Source of the DNA: JAHRAW01 sp965249835
GTDB lineage: Bacteria; Pseudomonadota; Gammaproteobacteria; Arenicellales; Poriferihabitantaceae
Assembly (NCBI GenBank): GCA_965249835.1
Contig: CBDFMY010000003.1
Span: 1,054,001 to 1,118,000 of the forward strand
Direction of reading: 5' to 3'
Length of the DNA stretch: 64,000 bases
Part shown: positions 1 through 7,012 of the stretch, in pieces
Layout of the letters: each line of letters starts with the position of its first letter
Position numbering within the stretch: the first letter of the stretch is position 1
Position numbers and translations under genes: made by a program
The notes under the pieces: model-generated
What the model was told of the DNA's origin: nothing
Database searches by the model: none
Seen by the model: only the letters and a program-made list of their open reading frames with translations

Positions 1-1
1 G

Positions 2-133
2 AAGGAAGGCAAGCCCGGGCTGGTGGTGAGTTTCATGGCGATTTTGGAATTGGTGCGCGACAATAATCTGGTGGTGGTGCAGAACGAGCCGTTTGCGCCG
101 ATTCATTTGAAGAGCGTTGAACATGTCGGTTGA
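2..133 (+). CDS. scpA: ScpA C-terminal end (segregation and condensation protein A), partial
   Basis: Only the last 43 codons are in the window. The frame that starts at base 2 reads KPGLVVSFMAILELVRDNN, then VQNEPFAPIHL, then a stop at 131-133. This is the winged-helix C-terminus typical of ScpA, the kleisin that bridges the SMC ATPase heads. The stop lies inside the scpB start region (overlap 123-133), the usual translational coupling of scpA and scpB. The call rests on the short C-terminal match and on the neighbour. Confidence 0.85.
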   Translation, partial: KEGKPGLVVSFMAILELVRDNNLVVVQNEPFAPIHLKSVEHVG

Positions 134-881
134 ACTGAAAAAAATTGTGGAAGCGGTATTGCTGGTGTCGGATGCGCCGCTGAATGTGGCGCGGATTCAA
201 AGTTTGTTTGTCGCCGGAACCGAGCCGTCGGCCGACGATGTCAAACAGGCGATCGCGCAGTTGCAGCAAGAATGTGAAGAGCGCGGCGTGGAACTTTGCA
301 AAATCGGCACCGGATATCGCTATCAATCGCGCGCGCAATACGCCGAGTGGATCAGCAAACTGCATGCAACGCGCCCGCCGAGGTTGTCCCGTGCGTTGCT
401 GGAGACTCTCGCCATCATCGCCTATCGCCAGCCGGTTACCCGTGGCGATATCGAGAACATTCGCGGCGTCGGCGTGACCACGGAAATCATGCGGCGACTG
501 TTGGAGCGCGAATGGATCAAGGAGGTTGGCGTGCGCGACTTGCCCGGTCATCCGGCGTTGTTTGCCACCACGCCCGAATTTCTTTCTTACTTCGGTTTGG
601 AATCGCTTGCCGATTTGCCGCCGCTTGCCGAACAACGAGAACTCGGCGAGATCGCCGGCGAAGTTGCCGGGGAGAGCAACACACCGTTTCCGCCGGAGTT
701 GCTGGCGAGTCTGCGCGGTTCGGCGGATGACGATGGCAATAACGATGGCAATAGCGATGATGCCGATGATAATGATGACGATGATAATGATGACGATGAT
801 AATGATGACGATAACGACAGCGTCGACTCAAAGGCAGAGTCATCATCCGAACCAGCGGAGCAGGCGCAGACCGAATCCTGA
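123..881 (+). CDS. scpB: ScpB, segregation and condensation protein B
   Basis: ScpB binds the ScpA kleisin as a dimer of paired winged helices and supports SMC loading and chromosome segregation. Residues about 5-165 carry the ScpB core, including the conserved stretches LETLAIIAYRQPVTRGDIE and IRGV, and later LPGHPALFATTPEFLSYFGL. I choose ATG 123 (MSVELKK); a TTG two codons upstream is possible. The gene overlaps the scpA stop by 11 nt and its own stop overlaps the rluB ATG by one base (TGATG). The last 50 or so residues are a low-complexity Asp/Asn tail built on a 15-bp tandem repeat. Such tails vary in length between ScpB proteins; this one is unusually regular. Confidence 0.93.
   Translation: MSVELKKIVEAVLLVSDAPLNVARIQSLFVAGTEPSADDVKQAIAQLQQECEERGVELCKIGTGYRYQSRAQYAEWISKLHATRPPRLSRALLETLAIIAYRQPVTRGDIENIRGVGVTTEIMRRLLEREWIKEVGVRDLPGHPALFATTPEFLSYFGLESLADLPPLAEQRELGEIAGEVAGESNTPFPPELLASLRGSADDDGNNDGNSDDADDNDDDDNDDDDNDDDNDSVDSKAESSSEPAEQAQTES
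765..809 (+). repeat. Three perfect 15-bp tandem units in scpB
   Basis: GATGATAATGATGAC is repeated three times in a row at 765-779, 780-794 and 795-809, encoding DDNDD units in the acidic tail of ScpB. Looser GATGGCAATA-type units precede it. The unit length is a multiple of three, so slippage would change tail length without breaking the frame. Confidence 0.9.
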
Positions 882-1681
882 TGGCGACACCGCCCGGCAC
901 CGGGGAGCGATTGCATAAGCACCTCGCTGATTTGGGGGTGGAGTCACGCCGCACCATCGAGCGTTGGATCGAACAGGGAAAAATAAAAGTGGACGGACGC
1001 GTTGCGCAACTCGGCGACCAACTCCAACCCGGCAGTCGTATCACGGTGCACGGTCGCCCGATTAAAGCAAAACCCATATCCCGCCAACCCCGCGTTATTC
1101 TTTACCACAAACCCGAAGGCGAAATCAGCACGCGCAAGGATCCGGAGCAGCGTCCCACGGTGTATCAAAACCTGCCCAAACTCAAAGGCGAGCGATGGGT
1201 TGCGGTGGGTCGTCTCGACATCAACACCTGCGGGCTGATTCTTTTCACCAACGATGGCGAACTGGCCAATCGTCTGATGCATCCGCGATTCGGCATGGAA
1301 CGGGAATACCTTTGCCGGGTTTATGGGCGGGTGAATGCGGATGCGTTACAACGATTGGAAAAAGGGATTGTGCTTGATGGCAAGCGCGTTCGATTTCAGC
1401 GAGTGCGGCAACAAAGGCGCGGCAACAACGAAAACCAAAGCCGCAACAGTTGGTATTCGGTGGTGATTAGCGAGGGGAAATACCGCGAGGTGCGGCGGAT
1501 GTGGGCGGCGGTGGGTTGCCAACTGAGTCGCTTGATGCGAGTGCGTTATGGCGATGTGGTTTTACCAAAAACCTTGAAGCCGGGGCAGTGGGTGGAATTA
1601 AAACCAACTGCGGTTGCCGGGTTGTTGCACGCGCCTAACTCATCAGCAGATAAAAAGGAATTACCAGCGCCGCGTAAATAA
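881..1681 (+). CDS. rluB: 23S rRNA pseudouridine synthase B (RluB family)
   Basis: RluB isomerises one uridine of 23S rRNA (U2605 in E. coli) to pseudouridine in the cytoplasm. An N-terminal S4 RNA-binding domain is visible at residues about 8-60 (LHKHLADLGVESRRTIERWI). The RsuA/RluB catalytic motif follows as VGRLDINTCGLILFTNDGE, with the catalytic Asp in GRLD, then LANRLMHPRFGMEREY. The C-terminal YREVRRMWAAVGCQLSRLMRVRYG is also typical. The ATG at 881 overlaps the scpB stop. The last 47 nt (1635-1681) overlap the 3' end of the convergent permease gene. Length of 266 aa fits the family. Confidence 0.94.
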   Translation: MATPPGTGERLHKHLADLGVESRRTIERWIEQGKIKVDGRVAQLGDQLQPGSRITVHGRPIKAKPISRQPRVILYHKPEGEISTRKDPEQRPTVYQNLPKLKGERWVAVGRLDINTCGLILFTNDGELANRLMHPRFGMEREYLCRVYGRVNADALQRLEKGIVLDGKRVRFQRVRQQRRGNNENQSRNSWYSVVISEGKYREVRRMWAAVGCQLSRLMRVRYGDVVLPKTLKPGQWVELKPTAVAGLLHAPNSSADKKELPAPRK

Positions 1682-3128
1682 GTGGGGCATACAACAGCGA
1701 GCGTCGTATCAACCACGTTTGGTGCGTGTTGTCGATGGCAGTGTCATCGCTTCGGGCGATGGACAAGGTCAGCAGAATAATCGGAAGCGACATAAAAACC
1801 GCGTGTCCGGCACTACTGTTTTGCAACGCGGCAAACACCAGTTGTTGATCAAAATAAATTCCGGTCTCGCTTAGCAACGACATGAACAATACATTGCCGC
1901 CGACATTGGAGCCGGTGGTGTAGCCGCTTAACATTCCGAGTAGCGGAGAAATGAATGTGATTTCCGACAATTGCAGATTGATGATTCGGGATGCGATGTC
2001 TTTGAATATCCCGCTTGCTCGATGAAGTTGAGCAAAAACAACAAACATCATAATGCCCGCCACCGGATAAACGGAGCGTTTGATGCCGTGGTAAAAAGCA
2101 CTTGAATGACGCCGGTATTTTTCGGAAAAAGCGAAAATGAAAACAACCGTTAGAAAAATGAACACGCCCGGGCTGGTGAAGACAAACAATTTGACATTGC
2201 CGTTTTGCAGGCTGAAAAAATCTTGCAACGTTTCATAGACAACACTAATTCTGGAAAACCCGATCAGGGCAATCAATAGCAGATAGGGGGCAAACAAGTT
2301 GAGCAATGATGATCTGGCACGAACAAATTCCGCCAACAAACCGGTGCCAAAACGCATCAGTTCGAAGAGCAATATCACTGCGGTGGTGGTGAGTCCGGCG
2401 TAGACGCCGGCCAGTTCCGCGGTGGTGTATGCGTTGTAGAAAACCAGACAGCACGACAAAACAATTCCCGACAGCAATGGGTAGAGAAAATCGCCATTGA
2501 ATTTTGCGCCGGGTTTTTCGTTGGGTTCGCGGCAAATCATAACTATCAAAAAGCCGATGACTGGAAAAACTGCGAAACTCGTCAAACTGGTCATGAACGC
2601 CAATCGCTCAAAAGGCAGCCCGGATATTTGTGCGCCAATCAATGTGGCGAGTGCCAGCGTCCCCCAGGGCATGATGTTCATGCTCAGCAAGGATAAAATC
2701 AGTGCCTTTCTGAGGCTGAATAATTGCACGAGAACCGGAACGGTGAAAAATAATGAAACCCCGAAGCCGGTTAGTGATTCGAGCATGGGCGCAACGCCGA
2801 GGACAATCACCGATGCCATTTTCACCGGGGACAACCGGATGGTTCCGATGCGTGCGCCGATTTCTTTTATGGTGCCTGATGATTGCAGCAGCACATTCAG
2901 AATCTGCCCCGGCACAATCACCAATGCCACGGAAAAGGTCAGGATGAATACGATGGGCAAATCCCGCGCGATGATGGAATCGATGTTCAGGGAATATCGG
3001 TTGTCGTAGAAAATCACCGCCAACACCGCCAGGCTACCGATGACGGAACTAACAATCGCGCCTCTTTTCAAAAGCAACGCGGCGAGTAACGCGAGCAATG
3101 GAAGGGATGGGAAAAACAGATTGTCCAT
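1635..3128 (-). CDS. LctP-type (lactate permease family) membrane carrier
   Basis: A 497-residue polytopic inner-membrane protein with about 12-14 hydrophobic segments. The signature region SVIVLGVAPMLESLTGFG, followed by VSLFFTVPVLVQLFSL, matches the lactate permease (LctP/GlcA) family; those carriers import L-lactate, D-lactate or glycolate with protons. The substrate here is unknown. I choose ATG 3128 (MDNLFFPSLPLLALL), which puts a hydrophobic helix at the N-terminus; the frame stays open 87 codons further up but that stretch looks non-coding. It is divergent from the diaminopropionate ammonia-lyase gene across 114 bp, so the two could be co-regulated. It overlaps rluB tail to tail by 47 nt. 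Confidence 0.85.
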   Translation of the reverse strand: MDNLFFPSLPLLALLAALLLKRGAIVSSVIGSLAVLAVIFYDNRYSLNIDSIIARDLPIVFILTFSVALVIVPGQILNVLLQSSGTIKEIGARIGTIRLSPVKMASVIVLGVAPMLESLTGFGVSLFFTVPVLVQLFSLRKALILSLLSMNIMPWGTLALATLIGAQISGLPFERLAFMTSLTSFAVFPVIGFLIVMICREPNEKPGAKFNGDFLYPLLSGIVLSCCLVFYNAYTTAELAGVYAGLTTTAVILLFELMRFGTGLLAEFVRARSSLLNLFAPYLLLIALIGFSRISVVYETLQDFFSLQNGNVKLFVFTSPGVFIFLTVVFIFAFSEKYRRHSSAFYHGIKRSVYPVAGIMMFVVFAQLHRASGIFKDIASRIINLQLSEITFISPLLGMLSGYTTGSNVGGNVLFMSLLSETGIYFDQQLVFAALQNSSAGHAVFMSLPIILLTLSIARSDDTAIDNTHQTWLIRRSLLYAPLIYAALVIPFYLLMS

Positions 3129-3242
3129 GGGGTCGGTCGGTGTTTTTGTCGGTGGAGTGGTGCGCCGATGCCACATTTTCCCATACTTTCGGGTGTGCCC
3201 GCTGCCCCGATGCGGTGTCGCCGGTGTTATAGTTCGGCGAAA

Positions 3243-4454
3243 ATGAACAGACAACTCTTCCAAAGTGCGTCGGTCGGGCATCATGCCAATCCGAACAACG
3301 TCGGCGCGGTCCATTATCCGGCATCGTTGCAGCGGCATTTCAGTCTCGCCGCGACCGCCGAAGCCGTCCACGAAATTTCCGCGTGGCATGGCTATCGGGC
3401 AACAAACCTGGTCCGGTTAACTGAGTTGGCGGCGCAATTCGGATTAGGCGCGATTTATTACAAGGACGAATCGAGTCGCTTCGGGCTGGGCAGTTTCAAG
3501 GCGCTGGGCGGAGCGTTTGCGGTGTTTCGTTTGTTGCAGAAAAAAATTCTGGAGAACACCGGCGAGCGCGTATCGGCATCGGAATTGGAATCTGGAAAAT
3601 TCCGTGAACTTGCCGCGGAGGTAACCGTGGTAACTGCAACCGATGGCAACCACGGCCGCTCCGTAGCCTGGGGCGCCGACCGGTTTGGATGCCGCTGTCG
3701 TATCTACATCCACGCCGGAGTCAGCGAGCATCGCGCGGCGGCGATGCGGGAGTTGGACGCCGTAGTGATTCGCATCAAAGGAAACTACGATGAATCGGTT
3801 CGTCGGTGCGCCGATGATGCCGCCGACAATCATTGGCATGTGGTTTCGGATACTTCCTACCCCGGCTATACCGACTTGCCGGCCACGGTGATGGCCGGTT
3901 ACAGCGTGATGATGGAAGAAATGCTCGGCGCAAACGAACCGCAATTACCGGGCAATGTTTGCCTGACCCATGTGTTCGTCCAAGGCGGCGTCGGCGGATT
4001 GGCGGCATCGGTGGCGGCATGGTTGTGGGAGAAGTTGGGCATCCACCGGCCGAGATTTATCGTGGTGGAACCGCAACTCGCCGACTGTTTGTTTCAAAGC
4101 GCGGTGAACAATCGCGCCACCGAAGTGCACATCACCCGCGAGACCATCATGGCCGGGTTGTCGTGCGGCGAAGTGTCGCAGTTGGCGTGGGAGGTATTGT
4201 CGCCGGCGGCGGACGACTTCCTTACCATTGCCGATGATTTGGTCGCGCCGGTCATGAGAATGTTGGCGCACGGTGCGCAAATAGAAGCCGGCGAATCCGC
4301 GGTCGCCGGTTTGGCCGGATGTCTGGCGGCATGCGCAAATCCCGGGTTGAAAACTGAACTCGATTTGAATGAACGCAGCCGGGTGCTGGTGCTGGGAACC
4401 GAAGGCGCGACCGACCGGGAAATCTACGACTCAATTATCAAACAGGAAATCTGA
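3243..4454 (+). CDS. dpaL: 2,3-diaminopropionate ammonia-lyase (DpaL/YgeX type)
   Basis: A PLP enzyme of fold type II that converts 2,3-diaminopropionate to pyruvate and two ammonia. The PLP lysine motif is in YKDESSRFGLGSFKALGGAF (residues about 76-95). The Asn loop TATDGNHGRSVAWGA follows, and HVFVQGGVGG gives the glycine-rich phosphate loop. ATG 3243 gives 403 aa, close to the E. coli enzyme of about 398; the frame is open to 3168 without a convincing start. The family also acts on serine and other beta-substituted amino acids to some degree. Divergent from the LctP-type carrier. Confidence 0.88.
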   Translation: MNRQLFQSASVGHHANPNNVGAVHYPASLQRHFSLAATAEAVHEISAWHGYRATNLVRLTELAAQFGLGAIYYKDESSRFGLGSFKALGGAFAVFRLLQKKILENTGERVSASELESGKFRELAAEVTVVTATDGNHGRSVAWGADRFGCRCRIYIHAGVSEHRAAAMRELDAVVIRIKGNYDESVRRCADDAADNHWHVVSDTSYPGYTDLPATVMAGYSVMMEEMLGANEPQLPGNVCLTHVFVQGGVGGLAASVAAWLWEKLGIHRPRFIVVEPQLADCLFQSAVNNRATEVHITRETIMAGLSCGEVSQLAWEVLSPAADDFLTIADDLVAPVMRMLAHGAQIEAGESAVAGLAGCLAACANPGLKTELDLNERSRVLVLGTEGATDREIYDSIIKQEI

Positions 4455-4482
4455 GACAACCAACTCGCAACAAACGCGAATG

Positions 4483-5583
4483 TTAAGTGCCGGTCTCCAG
4501 CGCGTTGATTACGCGCACACCGAATTCATCGGTGCTGACCATGGTGATGTCGGAACCGGGGCGGGATAAATCCGGCGTGGAGTAACCGTCGGCGAACACC
4601 GATTGCATCGCGCGCCAAACATGGTTCGCTTCCTCTGCCATACCGAAACTCATTTCCAACATCATCGCCATCGAGCCGATCATGGAATAAGGGTTGGCGA
4701 TATTTTTGCCGGCGATGTCCGGTGCCGAGCCGTGGGACGGTTCGTAGTAGGATTTTTGCGGACCGATGCAGGCCGAAGGCATCAAGCCCAAAGAGCCGAG
4801 GATGCCACCGGCCTGGTCGCTCAGAATATCGCCGAACAAATTTTCCATGACCATGACATCAAACTGCCCGGGATTGAGGCAAAGATAAGTCGCGGCCGCG
4901 TCCACCAAAACGTTGTGCACCTGCACTTCGGGAAAATCCCGTTTGACTTCCTCCACCACTTCGCACCACAGCACGCTCGACTTCAATACATTGTTCTTAT
5001 GAACGCTGTGCAATTTTTTCTTTCGTTTTTGCGCGGTCTCAAACGCGATCCGAACGATGCGCTCGATTTGAAACTCGTCGTATCTCAATTGCTCCGACAC
5101 ATAACGCCGCCCGTGTTGGTCAACGCCGACTTCCTTTTCGCCGAAATACACGCCACCCACCAGTTCGCGGATGATCATAATGTCCACCCCGTCGCCGATG
5201 ACTTCCGGCTTGAGCGGCGAGAAATGCGCGAGTTCCATCGGCAGACGCACCGGACGGAAATTGGCGTAGGTATCGTAGCGTTGGCGCATCGGTAGCAACC
5301 CGCCCCGTTCCGGTTGCTGGTCCACGGGAATTTTTTTTGATTCCTCAACGCCAAGTCCGACCGGTCCTTTGAGAATGGCATCGGCTTCATCGCAAATTGC
5401 TTTGGTTTGGTCGGGAAAACTCATGCCGGTTTCGAACCAGGCACCGGCACCGAACAGCGCCGGGATGAGTTCGAATGAAACATCGTTGCGTTGTTCGACA
5501 AAGCGGAGCGCCTTGATCGCTTGCTGCATAATTTCTTCGCCGATGCCATCTCCGCTGAGTATGGCGATTTTATAATTTTTCAT
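4483..5583 (-). CDS. leuB: 3-isopropylmalate dehydrogenase
   Basis: Catalyses the NAD-dependent oxidation and decarboxylation of 3-isopropylmalate in leucine synthesis. Seen: N-terminal KIAILSGDGIGEEI; RPVRLP substrate arm; IIRELVGGVYFGEKE; KNNVLKSS; YLCLNPGQFDVMVMENLFGD with ILSDQAGGILGSLGLMPSA; and YEPSHGSAPDIAGKNIANP, the nucleotide-binding motif. Length of 366 aa is normal. It lies 6 nt downstream of a crotonase gene on the same strand, which suggests co-transcription. leuA, leuC and leuD are not in the window. It converges on dpaL. Confidence 0.95.
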   Translation of the reverse strand: MKNYKIAILSGDGIGEEIMQQAIKALRFVEQRNDVSFELIPALFGAGAWFETGMSFPDQTKAICDEADAILKGPVGLGVEESKKIPVDQQPERGGLLPMRQRYDTYANFRPVRLPMELAHFSPLKPEVIGDGVDIMIIRELVGGVYFGEKEVGVDQHGRRYVSEQLRYDEFQIERIVRIAFETAQKRKKKLHSVHKNNVLKSSVLWCEVVEEVKRDFPEVQVHNVLVDAAATYLCLNPGQFDVMVMENLFGDILSDQAGGILGSLGLMPSACIGPQKSYYEPSHGSAPDIAGKNIANPYSMIGSMAMMLEMSFGMAEEANHVWRAMQSVFADGYSTPDLSRPGSDITMVSTDEFGVRVINALETGT

Positions 5584-5589
5584 TTTTAA

Positions 5590-6384
5590 TCAGCGCGGCC
5601 AGTCGGGTTTGCGTTTTTCAATAAACGCATCAATACCCTCGCGCGTCTCGTTCAACATCATGTTGTCCGACATGGTGTCGGTCGCGCCGGCGTAGGCATT
5701 GTCGAGTTCCTGTTCCAGTTGTTGATAAAAACGCCGCTTGCCGATTTGAATAACCCGCGGCGGTTTCGATGCGATGTTTTCCGCCAGTTGGTCGACGGCG
5801 TTGTCTAACTCGCCGGCATCCACCGACTGATTAATCAAACCGTATCGCAACGCGGTGTCGGCGTTAATAAAATCACCGGTGAGTAACATTTCCATGGCCC
5901 GCTTGCGCGATATGTTGCGGCTCAACGCCACCGCCGGAGTCGAACAAAACAGCCCGACGCGAACGCCGGACACGGCAAACTGCGCGGTGTTAGCGGCCAC
6001 GGCGAGGTCGCAACTCGCCACCAGTTGACAGCCGGCGGCGGTGGCCATGCCCTGCACTTTGGCGATAATCGGCTGCGGCAGTTGCACCAGTTTGGTCATG
6101 ATGCCGCTGCATTGGGAAAACAATTCATGCTGATAGGAATGATCGTCGTGCTGACGCATTTGCTTGAGATCGTGGCCCGCGCAAAACGCCTTGCCGTTGG
6201 CGGCAAGAACCATCACGCGAATGTTCTCGTCGCCGGCAACTCGGTCCAGTGCCCGGTCGAGTTCGTCCAGCAATGCTTCCGACAGAGCGTTGTATTGATT
6301 GGGGCGGTTGAGGGTCAGCGTGGCGACACCGTTTTTGCTTTCGCACAACAGCACTGCTTCGGTTTGGGATGAATGATCATTCAT
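5590..6384 (-). CDS. Enoyl-CoA hydratase/isomerase (crotonase) family protein, ECHDC3-like
   Basis: A 264-aa crotonase-fold protein. The first oxyanion-hole segment is NGKAFCAGHDLKQMR and the second is GMATAAGCQLVASCDLAVAA. The two catalytic glutamates of classical enoyl-CoA hydratase are not where expected: AAGCQL has Gln in place of the first Glu, and GLFCSTPAVALSRNIS replaces the second Glu region. GHDLKxM and GLFCSTPxVALSR resemble the little-studied ECHDC3-type subgroup. So CoA-thioester binding is likely while hydration is doubtful. It is upstream of leuB (6 nt gap). Role in leucine or fatty acid metabolism is unknown. Confidence 0.85.
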   Translation of the reverse strand: MNDHSSQTEAVLLCESKNGVATLTLNRPNQYNALSEALLDELDRALDRVAGDENIRVMVLAANGKAFCAGHDLKQMRQHDDHSYQHELFSQCSGIMTKLVQLPQPIIAKVQGMATAAGCQLVASCDLAVAANTAQFAVSGVRVGLFCSTPAVALSRNISRKRAMEMLLTGDFINADTALRYGLINQSVDAGELDNAVDQLAENIASKPPRVIQIGKRRFYQQLEQELDNAYAGATDTMSDNMMLNETREGIDAFIEKRKPDWPR

Positions 6385-6510
6385 AATTAGTTGCGCGAAA
6401 GATGAACGCTGACTAAAGGTAAAAAATTATGTCGCGCTCGCGTTTCATTGTGCGCACGAGTTAAGTATCAGTATCGGCGAATCAAATATAAGTATCGCGC
6501 ATCGCCGCGA

Positions 6511-6957
6511 TTATTGCGACTGCTCCACCATATACTTCACCGCCGCCACGACCTCGTCGTCACTCAACGCGGCGTTCCCGCCTTTGGCAATCATCACGCC
6601 GGTCTCGCCCTGAAATCCGTTGATGGCATGTTCCACCAGCACCGTCATGCCTTGCGCAATCCGCGCCACCCAGACATCCGCATCGCCGGTCTTCGGCGCA
6701 CCGGCAATACCAGCCCCATGACAAGCCACACAGGTCGTGTTGTAGACCGTGTTTCCGTCCGTGCCGCCGCTTTGCGCCGCCGTGCTCTCAATAATCGCAC
6801 TACCGTCCGCCACCACATTCAACTTGCCCACCGGCGCAGTGCGCGATTCCAGCGCTTCGGGAGTGTTGTGGTCGGCCACCGCAGTCGCGCTCATCGCCAG
6901 CACGGTGAAAATCGCCCCGAAAAACCGGGCGGTAAGGGAAAAAGGTAACCAGTTCAT
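6511..6957 (-). CDS. Cytochrome c5-type periplasmic monohaem cytochrome
   Basis: A 148-residue exported c-type cytochrome. Start chosen at ATG 6957 (MNWLPFSLTARFF); a TTG 12 nt upstream is also in frame. A signal peptide ends near ATAVADH. The single haem site is YNTTCVACHGAG (CxxCH). A likely axial Met is in GETGVMIAKGG, followed by LSDDEVVAAVKYMV, the typical C-terminal helix of the c5 group. Such proteins carry electrons to terminal oxidases or other periplasmic acceptors. The stop of the upstream methylase gene is only 55 nt away, so read-through from the defence operon is possible. Confidence 0.88.
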   Translation of the reverse strand: MNWLPFSLTARFFGAIFTVLAMSATAVADHNTPEALESRTAPVGKLNVVADGSAIIESTAAQSGGTDGNTVYNTTCVACHGAGIAGAPKTGDADVWVARIAQGMTVLVEHAINGFQGETGVMIAKGGNAALSDDEVVAAVKYMVEQSQ

Positions 6958-7012
6958 CAGCGTTTCCAAAGTTAATTGGTGGGTTTGTTTTTACGGCAGA
7001 ATGAGGCCGGCA

